A program made the position numbers and the translations under genes. The notes beneath the pieces are model-generated. The model saw only the letters and a program-made list of their open reading frames with translations. It was not told where the DNA came from and searched no databases. A stretch of DNA of 47,862 nucleotides from a virus. Shown piece by piece: positions 33,917 to 40,590 of the stretch (positions are counted from its first letter, which is position 1; every line of letters starts with the position of its first letter). Location: IMG/VR virus record IMGVR_UViG_3300046507_000176, positions 1 to 47,862 of that record, one strand, 5' to 3'.

Positions 33917-34009
33917 ATGGACCTACAGGCATTCACAATGCTGCCGAGCGTAATGCAGTACCTTTGGCTCAGCATAAAGCTATGGGCCTTTGGTTCCCGA
34001 GGCTGGTAG
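33917..34009 (+). CDS. Possible tiny ORF, 30 aa
   Basis: ATG 33917 has GAGGA seven bases upstream and opens a 30-codon frame with a hydrophobic, Trp-rich product (YLWLSIKLWAFG). It is the only frame with a good ribosome site in the long gap. It may be a chance feature. Confidence 0.2.
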   Translation: MDLQAFTMLPSVMQYLWLSIKLWAFGSRGW

Positions 34010-34179
34010 GGGTCACACATCTCAGAGGTAACCACGTGGCAGCGGCGACAGGCATTTCCCCCCGTGGGGCTCATCGCGCCCCCATGCGCACAGAATGGCT
34101 CCCAGGCGTGCCCCAGCGCCATGCGGAATGGCTCCCGAGGGCATGCGCGATGCTAACCCGTTGTTTCCATTGAGGTGAA

Positions 34180-34199
34180 ATGTCCTTAAGGGAGGACAT
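34180..34199. repeat. Perfect inverted repeat, 7-bp stem
   Basis: ATGTCCT, six-base spacer TAAGGG, AGGACAT. It has no T-run after it. It could be a processing hairpin or a protein-binding site near the genome end. Confidence 0.6.
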
Positions 34200-34333
34200 A
34201 TTGCCCTCTTAGTGCCTACCTGGGTGCTTGGCTAGATGCTGGGCATGATGCGGCAATGAGCTTTATACCACATCGATATCTACCAAAATGGTGACTTTGA
34301 CCGCAGGTATATGTGGGGTCTCAGGCAGCCCTA

Positions 34334-34388
34334 CCGCATGCCATCCATCACGCTTGTCATGTGGCTATGCATGTAGCTTGGCATGCGG
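34334..34388. repeat. 10-bp inverted repeat enclosing 35 bases
   Basis: CCGCATGCCA (34334-34343) and TGGCATGCGG (34379-34388) are perfect inverted repeats. The loop holds ATGCAT and more CATG-type palindromes. A DNA cruciform, RNA hairpin or protein-binding site is possible; its position between genome arms makes a packaging or replication role worth testing. Confidence 0.6.
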
Positions 34389-34416
34389 CTACCTGCAAAA
34401 AGTTCACTAGGGGGTG

Positions 34417-34446
34417 TTGACAGCTTTGAGGAGGAGGCGCATAGGT
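34417..34446 (+). promoter_or_regulatory. Possible host promoter for early genes
   Basis: TTGACA at 34417-34422 matches the -35 consensus fully; 17 bases on is CATAGG (3 of 6 matches to -10). It lies about 60 bases before the ribosome site of the first clear early gene, where a T7-like phage needs a host-read promoter. The weak -10 keeps confidence low. Confidence 0.4.
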
Positions 34447-34507
34447 AGGCACATGGCAAGGCACATGGCTAGCCACACAGCAACGAACACCTAAGGAGAC
34501 ATGCACA

Positions 34508-34798
34508 ATGATTACCGTAAGCAAAGCACTCACCTACATCAACGATGTCCACTGTGGTTACCTCGCGTTTGCCTGTGAGGACGGCCTAGTGGTTCGCTCT
34601 GAGATGGTTGACACCTGCAAGGACGTGGGGGAGCTGCCAGAGTACGCTAGGTACGCACTCATTGGCAGCAAGATGGATGGCAAGTTGGTGGACTGCAAGT
34701 ATTATGATGCTGACCGCGTAGAGGAGGACTTTGAGGTGTTCCCCATTGTTGACGGCATGGTGAGCTTGAAGGCCATCCGCGACCACATGGGATACTGA
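34508..34798 (+). CDS. First early gene, 96 aa, unknown
   Basis: Starts after a strong AAGGAGAC ribosome site. The product is acidic (many Asp/Glu) and mixed alpha/beta: TYINDVHCGYLAFACEDGLVV, ARYALIGSKMDGKLVDCKYYD, FEVFPIVDGMVSLKAIRDHMG. The first genes of T7-like phages often disarm host defences or enzymes, sometimes as DNA mimics; acidity fits but proves nothing. No family recognised. Confidence 0.7.
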   Translation: MITVSKALTYINDVHCGYLAFACEDGLVVRSEMVDTCKDVGELPEYARYALIGSKMDGKLVDCKYYDADRVEEDFEVFPIVDGMVSLKAIRDHMGY

Positions 34799-34875
34799 GG
34801 GCTTAGCTTTTAGGTGACTTCAAGCACAGACCGCTTGGAGCATCCTAATGGCTAACCATAGGAGCACCCAACGCC

Positions 34876-34962
34876 ATGACGCCTATCACTTGGTTTTTCA
34901 TCACGGTCAACACCATGATTATCTGTGTGTCTGCCGTCACTATCACCTACTTGAGCCACTGA
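34876..34962 (+). CDS. Early membrane peptide, 28 aa
   Basis: MTPITWFFITVNTMIICVSA and a short end: one membrane segment spanning almost the whole peptide. AGGAG lies ten bases upstream. Function unknown. Confidence 0.5.
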   Translation: MTPITWFFITVNTMIICVSAVTITYLSH

Positions 34963-34972
34963 GGAAAGCACC

Positions 34973-35209
34973 ATGTTTACGCATGAGGACAACCGGTATC
35001 GTTACGCGGTGAATGTGAAGACATACAAGGACACTGCGGCATCTTCATGGACACAACACGCCACGCTAGGTGGGGCAATACGCTCCGCTAGGTCGCTTAT
35101 CGGTGGCCGCAAGTACCGCATAAAGGACATGGAGACCTGCCTAATCTGGGACAAGCACACGAACGCCTTGCTTAGCGTGAATGCTGCCGAAAGGCTCCTC
35201 AACGCCTAG
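34973..35209 (+). CDS. Early protein, 78 aa, unknown
   Basis: GAGGAAAG ribosome site. Basic, soluble product with YRYAVNVKTYKDTAASSW and LGGAIRSARSLIGGRKYRIKD. Its stop lies at the left edge of the 50-bp hairpin repeat. No family recognised. Confidence 0.65.
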   Translation: MFTHEDNRYRYAVNVKTYKDTAASSWTQHATLGGAIRSARSLIGGRKYRIKDMETCLIWDKHTNALLSVNAAERLLNA

Positions 35210-35255
35210 AGCTACCCTTAGGCCTACCTCACCGTAGGCCATTGGCTAACCCTAG
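35206..35255 (+). repeat. 50-bp hairpin repeat, copy 1
   Basis: CTAGAGCTA then CCCTTAGGCCTACC..., differing at one base from 35587-35636. Inside, GGCCTAC and GTAGGCC form a perfect seven-pair stem with loop CTCACC. It sits in the untranslated gap before the 101-residue early gene. There is no T-run, so an RNA-processing site, such as the RNase III sites between T7 early genes, is a better guess than a terminator. Confidence 0.85.
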
Positions 35256-35277
35256 AGCAACTGAGGAGAATAGCACC

Positions 35278-35583
35278 ATGGCACGCGTACACTCTCGCAA
35301 AGACTTCGAAGCGATCATCATCAAGGGCAGCCCCAGGTTTGCCCGTTGCGCCTATGCATGCGTGATCACTCAAAGCACAGCCTACCCGGATGAGCGTGCT
35401 CTTTACCATGTGGAGACATTCTATGGTGAGGATGGTCGCAAGGTACGCTCTGAGGCACAGCGCTATGGCCGTGAGATAACATCCGGCAAGCGTGGTGTCT
35501 GCGGCTACCGGAGCCAATACATACCGTCTAACTTTCCGCGTGCTGGCTTGCCCAAGCCCGAGGATCAAATCGAAGTTAGATAG
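35278..35583 (+). CDS. Early protein, 101 aa, unknown
   Basis: TGAGGAGA ribosome site nine bases before ATG 35278. Basic N terminus (ARVHSRKDFEAIIIKGSPRF), then CAYACVITQ, LYHVETFYGEDGRKVRSEAQ, and a basic Arg/Pro-rich end. It is bracketed by two copies of a 50-bp repeat, as if the gene plus one repeat had been acquired or duplicated as a unit. No family recognised. Confidence 0.65.
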   Translation: MARVHSRKDFEAIIIKGSPRFARCAYACVITQSTAYPDERALYHVETFYGEDGRKVRSEAQRYGREITSGKRGVCGYRSQYIPSNFPRAGLPKPEDQIEVR

Positions 35584-35586
35584 CCA

Positions 35587-35636
35587 CTAGAGCTGCCCTT
35601 AGGCCTACCTCACCGTAGGCCATTGGCTAACCCTAG
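35587..35636 (+). repeat. 50-bp hairpin repeat, copy 2
   Basis: 49 of 50 bases match 35206-35255, including the whole GGCCTAC/GTAGGCC stem. It starts three bases after the 101-residue gene's stop and lies in an 136-base gap before the next gene. A shorter relative of its right half (TGGCTAACCATAGG) is at 34849. Confidence 0.85.
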
Positions 35637-35719
35637 GACATGGTTAGGTGAATGTAGCCACACGCTGGGCATGGTGCTTAGCGCGTATGGCGAAGCTTTG
35701 ACGGGAGCTTAGAAGCACA

Positions 35720-35989
35720 ATGACACAGGCAATCACCACGAAATACTCTGGGCCTAGCAGTACGCAGCCGGGACGCATCATCGCCAAGTGCAACTCAAAG
35801 CGCATGGTGGTCTACTACGATCACGGCTTTGACACGGAGCGCAATCACCACAGAGCCGCCATGAAGCTCGCCACAGAGATGGGCTGGAAAGGCTCTTGGT
35901 GCGTGGGGGTGCTGCCGGATGGTGTCACCAACGTCTACGTATCGAACGGGCATAATGCAGGCTTTGCGCCCTTCGTTGTGGAGGTATGA
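35720..35989 (+). CDS. Early protein, 89 aa, unknown
   Basis: ATG 35720 after GGGAGC/AGAAGC. Product: PGRIIAKCNSKRMVVYYDHG, then RAAMKLATEMGWKGSWCVGV and FAPFVVEV. The pattern A..LA..MGW.G....G.L..G...V is seen in small proteins of many phages, but its function is not known to me. Confidence 0.7.
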   Translation: MTQAITTKYSGPSSTQPGRIIAKCNSKRMVVYYDHGFDTERNHHRAAMKLATEMGWKGSWCVGVLPDGVTNVYVSNGHNAGFAPFVVEV

Positions 35990-35993
35990 GGCC

Positions 35994-36206
35994 ATGGCGA
36001 AATTCAAAGTTGGCGATAGGGTTACCTTCACTAACGACTATGGATTGGCCTTCAAGGGCAAGACGATAGTTGGCTTGTCGCAATGGACGTGGGAAGGTGC
36101 AGACCCACAGCAGCGTTACTTCTATGCCCCCAATGATGCACCTTGGTATAGCGTGCCTGAGTCTAGCCTCACGCTTGAGCAAGAGGACGATGCGCCCAAT
36201 GCCTAG
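35994..36206 (+). CDS. Early protein, 70 aa, SH3/KOW-like
   Basis: Follows five bases after the previous stop with GGAGG inside that gene. MAKFKVGDRVTFTNDYGLAF suggests a small SH3/KOW-type barrel; the end is acidic (LEQEDDAPNA). Function unknown. Confidence 0.65.
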   Translation: MAKFKVGDRVTFTNDYGLAFKGKTIVGLSQWTWEGADPQQRYFYAPNDAPWYSVPESSLTLEQEDDAPNA

Positions 36207-36396
36207 CAAGACGCACCCCTACATGGTCACCCTTCCACCAAGCGATTTCGAACACCAAACGGAGGTCACTTTGCGCCAGGAATTACGCTGTTATCATGGT
36301 GCTTGCCAACGCGAAGCAGCACTCATATTCTCGCTTCTAGTCCTCTTTCTGGGGCTTTTCGGCTGCATTTTGATCCTTATGGCCGCTCTGGAGTAG
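36199..36396 (+). CDS. Small membrane protein, 65 aa
   Basis: ATG 36199 overlaps the previous gene and has GAGGA eleven bases upstream; ATG 36190 is an alternative. A polar first half is followed by one membrane segment (LIFSLLVLFLGLFGCILILM) near the end. Last gene before a terminator. Confidence 0.55.
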   Translation: MPSKTHPYMVTLPPSDFEHQTEVTLRQELRCYHGACQREAALIFSLLVLFLGLFGCILILMAALE

Positions 36397-36430
36397 GTCC
36401 ATACGAAAATATTTTCAGGCATCACAAAGA

Positions 36431-36460
36431 GCCCTCTGGACACCCTCCAGGGGGCCTTTT
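36431..36460 (+). terminator. Rho-independent terminator
   Basis: GCCCTCTGG pairs with CCAGGGGGC over nine pairs, loop ACACCCT, followed by CTTTT. It ends the first early transcription unit. Confidence 0.85.
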
Positions 36461-36467
36461 GCTGCTT

Positions 36468-36480
36468 ACGAAGGGAATAG
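36468..36480 (-). promoter_or_regulatory. ATTCCCTTCGT motif on the minus strand, copy D
   Basis: Read on the minus strand: CTATTCCCTTCGTAAGCAG. It equals copy A except for one missing base before AGCAG. It lies just after a terminator. The missing base would disturb a promoter, so it could be a relic or a site for another protein. Confidence 0.4.
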
Positions 36481-36544
36481 CAAGATGCGGGGCAAAACGC
36501 ACCCTTTGAGCCACCCCAGCGGCTACGGCCCATTAAAATAGTTC

Positions 36545-36575
36545 TTGACGTGACCACGTGAAGTATGACCACATG
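36545..36575 (+). promoter_or_regulatory. Possible promoter with tandem 10-bp operator-like repeat
   Basis: TTGACG at 36545 is a -35-like hexamer. Overlapping it downstream are TGACCACGTG (36551-36560) and TGACCACATG (36566-36575), a direct repeat with one mismatch and a 15-base period. This gap (36397-36683) between a terminator and the next gene should hold that gene's promoter. A -10 element is not obvious. Confidence 0.35.
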
Positions 36576-36683
36576 CCCTCACCACGGACCCCTTAAGCTC
36601 AACGCATCTCATGTTGCCTAGGGTGGTCTGGTGGGTGAGCATGCACCATCGCAAACCATGGACAACGTGAAGGACACACACCC

Positions 36684-37289
36684 ATGACCAATACCAAGAG
36701 CACACTTACGGCAGGCGTAACGGAACACCTCAGCGATACACCCGACATGATCGGCTTCACCGGCAAGACCATCGTTATCACCAAGCAGGGCGAAGAGGGC
36801 GGCTTTGAGGTTGATGCCTTCAGCGGCGTGGTGCTTCGCCACAGCAAGAACGCAGAGACCGGCCAGTGGGAGGGCATTGAGCTACCTGCATGGGCTGAAG
36901 GCCTCACCAATGCGCTGCTGACCGAACGCCACATCTTCTACACGTCTCGCCTCGGTGGTCTCTACACGGACGCCATGAAGCAGCCCGAAGCGCTGTGCTA
37001 CGAGGACCTCTCCTGGGTCCACGTCACGCCGCTGGAAGAGCCCAGGCAGAACGAAGAGACCGGCCAGATGGAGCACGTGGAGCTTTCCGAGGTGGAAGCC
37101 GACCACGAGTTCCGCATGGGCATCATCGCAGAGGTCACCGGCATTGCTGGCGATGTGGACCTCGCTGAGGGCACATTCGGCAAGGATGCGCTTACGGTCG
37201 CCATCGAGCGCGACAATATGCGAACCGAAGAGGAGCTCGCTTCCATGGAGCAAGCCTCGCGGGAGGGCTTCAAGGCTGTCAACGGGTAA
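36684..37289 (+). CDS. Acidic early protein, 201 aa, unknown
   Basis: A strongly acidic protein with optimal-looking C-ending codons, its own upstream gap and its own terminator, so it is probably made in quantity. NAETGQWEGIELPAW and NEETGQMEHVELSEV are an internal near-repeat. The C-terminal 50 residues are helical and Glu-rich. High acidity and isolated strong expression recall T7 early proteins that bind host proteins or mimic DNA, but no family is recognised. Confidence 0.75.
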   Translation: MTNTKSTLTAGVTEHLSDTPDMIGFTGKTIVITKQGEEGGFEVDAFSGVVLRHSKNAETGQWEGIELPAWAEGLTNALLTERHIFYTSRLGGLYTDAMKQPEALCYEDLSWVHVTPLEEPRQNEETGQMEHVELSEVEADHEFRMGIIAEVTGIAGDVDLAEGTFGKDALTVAIERDNMRTEEELASMEQASREGFKAVNG

Positions 37290-37337
37290 TCAACTGCCCG
37301 CTGAGCTCCACAGCGACTTGAAGTAACCGAGAGGGCT

Positions 37338-37362
37338 GGGCCAGTGATGGTCTGGCCCTTTT
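37338..37362 (+). terminator. Rho-independent terminator
   Basis: GGGCCAG pairs with CTGGCCC, loop TGATGGT, followed by TTTT. It follows the 201-residue acidic early gene. Confidence 0.85.
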
Positions 37363-37408
37363 GGCTTTCCTAAGGGTAGGAGCCCATTGTGGGCCTGAGG
37401 AGAGTACC

Positions 37409-37756
37409 ATGTTGCCTTTTGACGAGAATGACCCATTGGACATGGACGGCATATCATTAGAGGCCATCAAGGCCAGCCTAGAGCGCCGGGGGCTGCTATT
37501 CCCGAAGCATGAAGCATCCTTGACGCTAACGCACAATGACCACAAGAGCGTTTACGAGACGGTGGCCGAGCGGGTGGCAGACGATCCGTACTATAGCGAT
37601 GCCGTTCACTGGGTGAGCGAGGAGCAGCGCCAGAAGGCCATAGCCTCCAACGAGATGTGGACCCTTCACTGGTATCCTCGCACTCCGGTGGGCTTTTGCG
37701 TTCTCCATGCTTGTGACCTGGACGTGCTGCTCAAAGCCGCCAACTCGCCCGATTAA
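37409..37756 (+). CDS. Early protein, 115 aa, unknown
   Basis: TGAGGAGAG lies just before ATG 37409. MDGISLEAIKASLERRGLLF is helical; HNDHKSVYETVAERVADDPY and WVSEEQRQKAIASNEMWTLHWYPRTPVGF follow. The second half (Y-P-TPVGFCVLHACDLDVLL) may form a small alpha/beta fold. No family recognised. Confidence 0.65.
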   Translation: MLPFDENDPLDMDGISLEAIKASLERRGLLFPKHEASLTLTHNDHKSVYETVAERVADDPYYSDAVHWVSEEQRQKAIASNEMWTLHWYPRTPVGFCVLHACDLDVLLKAANSPD

Positions 37757-37787
37757 TGCACTCTGCCATCACCGGAGGCAATCACTA

Positions 37788-38675
37788 ATGCAGACTGAGA
37801 CCCTAGACCAAGCCTTAAGCCGCATCTGGCAAAACGAATGGCGGCACATGCGGAGCGGCCCCACCTTGAGAAGCCAAGCGGAGATAGCCGTACGGGCCAT
37901 ATCGGTGGTCCATGAGTTTGGCGTATTGCCTCACGTAGTGGGTGGAGAGCGGTACATCAACAGGGAGCTCAAGGTTAGCGCTGTGGAGCCTCACCACATC
38001 CAGCAAGCTACGGCCTATTGGTATTCCGAAGGTGTTAGCCCAGCCACGATCACCAAGCGCCTCAACTGCTTGTCTAAGCTGGGGGTCAACGTTGATGGCT
38101 GCCGCGTGAAGGTCCCCAAGCAGCTCAAGTGGCACCTGAAGGAGAGTGACAAGCCAAAGGTGCTGGCATGGTGCCGTGAGCAATTCGAGAAGCATCGAGT
38201 GCCTTGGCTTGACATCCTAGCGGACTACATTGAATGGACCACAATCACCGGCCTCCGCATTGAGGAGAGCTTGTGGCTAGACCTGGGGAACGACTTTTCG
38301 CCAGACTATTCGGCTGTCTCAGTGCCCGGTTTGAAGACGGCCACCAGTCAAGCCACTTTGCCGCTTGGTGCTGAGGCATCTGGAGTAGCTTTCCGCCGTA
38401 GCTTCGCGTCTACCAGCTTGATGTTCCCCATTCCGTATAAAGACCTACAGGAAGCGTGGGAGCTCGTCCGTGAGCACTTCGGCTGGCAGCATGACCCTAC
38501 AGCCACCCTCAAGGCCCTCCGACGCTCAGCAGCCCGCTATCTCCACGTGGACTGCGGAATGCCGCTCCATATGGTCCAGCAATACCTCAGGCACGAGAGC
38601 ATGGACACCACGCTGGAATACTTGCGGCTGGCTGGCGGGTATGGCACTGAGGAGATGAGGCGGTATCTGAGATGA
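37788..38675 (+). CDS. Tyrosine recombinase, divergent
   Basis: A 295-residue protein. The catalytic domain has Arg157 in TITGLRIEESLWLDL, then a C-terminal box with R245 in LKALRRSAARYL, H269 in YLRHESMDTT and the nucleophile Y278 in LEYLRL. The first His of the usual HxxR is Lys242. The N-terminal 110 residues resemble a SAM-like core-binding domain. It could be an integrase, a dimer resolvase or a regulator of DNA form. It belongs to the plus-strand early operon and is unlike the minus-strand integrase in size and sequence. Confidence 0.85.
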   Translation: MQTETLDQALSRIWQNEWRHMRSGPTLRSQAEIAVRAISVVHEFGVLPHVVGGERYINRELKVSAVEPHHIQQATAYWYSEGVSPATITKRLNCLSKLGVNVDGCRVKVPKQLKWHLKESDKPKVLAWCREQFEKHRVPWLDILADYIEWTTITGLRIEESLWLDLGNDFSPDYSAVSVPGLKTATSQATLPLGAEASGVAFRRSFASTSLMFPIPYKDLQEAWELVREHFGWQHDPTATLKALRRSAARYLHVDCGMPLHMVQQYLRHESMDTTLEYLRLAGGYGTEEMRRYLR

Positions 38676-38945
38676 GAAAGGCCGCTTGGTTCGCCCTAGG
38701 GCTTCTCGTGGCTGGGATGTTCTTCCAGCTCGGCATCTTGGCTGTGGTCCACCTGCTTGGGCCTTAGGTGTCATCCCACCAACAAGACACTTGGGGCTGT
38801 GTAACCTGCACAGCTCCTCCATGGCCTCAGCTCGGCCAGCATCGCGCTTATCCCTTTCGCTGGCCGAGTGGCTCAACCAGCCCCAGAACAGCGCCAGCAC
38901 TATGGCAGCCATAAAGAATTCACTTAGGCCCAGGTTGCGTAGCAT
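38526..38945 (-). CDS. Possible minus-strand membrane protein after integrase
   Basis: ATG 38945 overlaps the integrase end by 26 bases, with GAAGAAGG just before it on that strand. The first 60 residues look real: membrane segment LSEFFMAAIVLALFWGWLS, a charged helix (SERDKRDAGRAEAMEELC) and a short Cys end. The later part is antisense to the recombinase 3' end and low quality, so if the gene is real its true 3' end may be the whole frame only by chance. Confidence 0.35.
   Translation of the reverse strand: MLRNLGLSEFFMAAIVLALFWGWLSHSASERDKRDAGRAEAMEELCRLHSPKCLVGGMTPKAQAGGPQPRCRAGRTSQPREALGRTKRPFSSQIPPHLLSAIPASQPQVFQRGVHALVPEVLLDHMERHSAVHVEIAGC
38672..38767 (+). CDS. Small membrane peptide, 31 aa
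   Basis: Coupled by ATGA to the recombinase. MRKAAWFALGLLVAGMFFQL and LAVVHLLG: one membrane segment after a basic start. Function unknown. Confidence 0.45.
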   Translation: MRKAAWFALGLLVAGMFFQLGILAVVHLLGP

Positions 38946-40590
38946 CCTTCTTCGTTCCCAGATCGTACCTCGGGAACTTGGTGATAGCATCTTGCTTGGC
39001 TTTTAGCGAGACCCTGCCGTACTTTCCACCCTCAGTGCTTGCAGAATGCCCGCAGATTGCATCCAAAACCTTCTCCTGTATGTCCACATCTCGGCCCATG
39101 GTCTTGAAGGTGTGCCTCCAGCCGTGGTTAGGCGCAACATTGGGGTCTGAGACCACCTTGCGGATATGCCTTCTGAGGTTTTCCCGCTGCTGGTTCGCCA
39201 TGGTGGCCGTGAGGGTCTGGCCCTTAGGCACAGCCACAAAGAGATAGCCAGCTTTGGCACTCTTCACGAACGTCTCAAGGCCCAGCGCAACGAGATGCTC
39301 ATGGATAGGCACCACGCGGAGCTCTTTGCCCTTCACAGTGCCAGCCTCGGGTGTGATCCTTAGGACGCCATCTGTGATATCCTGCTTGCGAAGCTGAATG
39401 ATTTCCGTAACGCGAGCCCCGGTGTAGGCACAGAGCCACGGGACCCAGTAGAATGCCTCATCGATCTTCCGCCAGTCGCTCGTAGCCAGCAGGATAGCCT
39501 TGACCTCATCCGCCGTGAAATCCTTATCGCGTAGCTTCTTGTCCTTGCCTACCATGACCACAATGCCATCCGTAGGGTTGGATGCCAGACGCTTGTCCGT
39601 CACAGCCCACTCAAAGATGGTCTTCAAGCCAGCCAGCTCGGGATTGCGAAATGCCTTGGGCTTGAGGAGCTTGCCTGTGTGTGGATTGGGCGTGGTCAAG
39701 CGATGGTCCTTGAAGCGCAGCATATCGTTGTGCGTAATGCGGGCCGCATCGTCATGCCCCATGAAGGCACCAAGCCGGTTGATGGCCCGACGATAGGACA
39801 GGTAGGTATTCTCGGCCAGCCCAGCCGCCTTGGCAATCGACCACCAGCTTTCCAAGAGCCCCTTGAGGCTCACCTGGGCAACCGTAGGCTGGAACGTCTG
39901 GGTCTCCCACTTCGGGAACATCTGGAGGCGCTCATCTGGCCGGTAGTCTCCAAGGGCGTAGCGTGCTGATTGCTGGAGGGCTTCACCTTTGAGCCGCCTC
40001 AATGCCTCAGCAAGACGCTCACGCGAGGCCACAGTTACGCGAGGAACGCCGTGCTGGGCCAAAAGGGATGAGACCACTGCGTCGTAGCTCTTCGCTTCCA
40101 GAGAGCCGTCTGTGTGGGCTGGCATATCGTCTGGCCTGATGCCTGCGACCACAAGCGACACAGCGTTCAACATTTCGGCCTCCTCGATGGCTCCAAGGGG
40201 AGTTAGAACCGGCTCAGGATCAAACAGATAGTTGAGCGTATTGTCTGGCGTGGAGTTGGCAGACCCAGCGTAGAACACCCCGGCCAGCGCTGTGATTTGC
40301 TTGTGGGTGAGCTCAAGGGGCTGCTCAGTGCGGAGGCCGTGAAACCAGCGCTCAATGCAGTCTAGGGCAACCGCATGTCTCGCCTTGGCTTCCCGTGGGT
40401 CTCGTGTCCGCAAGGAAAACCTAATGCTCTTCGTTTTGGGTTTGATCTTGATGACAATGCCGTCCTCGCCAAGCGGAATGGGCAGCGAAGAGCCAGCAAC
40501 ACGCTCCTTCAGATCGTCGGGAATGCGCTTCAAAAACTGTAGGGTTTCAACCCCATCTCTTCGGCTTGGTCTAGCTATTCGCAGTCCCAT
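38920..40590 (-). CDS. int: Phage integrase, tyrosine recombinase
   Basis: A 556-residue integrase on the opposite strand from nearly all other genes. The catalytic residues are Arg in AYTGARVTEIIQL, Lys in GTVKGKELR, H489/R492 in NHGWRHTF, H515 in CGHSAS and nucleophile Y524. The N-terminal 350 residues include a core-binding domain (AENTYLSYRRAINRLGAFMG). The ATG at 40590 has GAGGGGG five bases upstream on its strand. The gene implies site-specific integration in a T7-like phage; relatives with integrases exist among some marine T7-like phages. No repressor gene is recognised beside it. Confidence 0.95.
   Translation of the reverse strand: MGLRIARPSRRDGVETLQFLKRIPDDLKERVAGSSLPIPLGEDGIVIKIKPKTKSIRFSLRTRDPREAKARHAVALDCIERWFHGLRTEQPLELTHKQITALAGVFYAGSANSTPDNTLNYLFDPEPVLTPLGAIEEAEMLNAVSLVVAGIRPDDMPAHTDGSLEAKSYDAVVSSLLAQHGVPRVTVASRERLAEALRRLKGEALQQSARYALGDYRPDERLQMFPKWETQTFQPTVAQVSLKGLLESWWSIAKAAGLAENTYLSYRRAINRLGAFMGHDDAARITHNDMLRFKDHRLTTPNPHTGKLLKPKAFRNPELAGLKTIFEWAVTDKRLASNPTDGIVVMVGKDKKLRDKDFTADEVKAILLATSDWRKIDEAFYWVPWLCAYTGARVTEIIQLRKQDITDGVLRITPEAGTVKGKELRVVPIHEHLVALGLETFVKSAKAGYLFVAVPKGQTLTATMANQQRENLRRHIRKVVSDPNVAPNHGWRHTFKTMGRDVDIQEKVLDAICGHSASTEGGKYGRVSLKAKQDAITKFPRYDLGTKKDATQPGPK

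Larger units (their letters stand above)
33569..34507. other. Long non-coding junction region, likely genome ends
   Basis: The largest gap in the genome, between the last late gene and the first early gene, which is where T7-type genomes have their terminal repeat. It holds the terminator at 33578, two copies of the ATTCCCTTC-type motif, two copies of CTATATGTATATTC (33667 and 33775), a perfect ATGTCCT/AGGACAT hairpin (34180-34199), a ten-base inverted repeat (34334-34343 with 34379-34388), an 11-base tandem repeat (34447 and 34459) and a possible host promoter (34417). The exact ends cannot be read from sequence alone. Confidence 0.6.

Noticed and set aside
34447-34469. CRISPR-like array
   Set aside because: Only two short 11-base tandem copies with one-base spacing; no array of spaced repeats anywhere in the window.
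33569-34507. tRNA genes in the long gap
   Set aside because: No segment folds into a cloverleaf with a normal T-loop sequence and 3' end.
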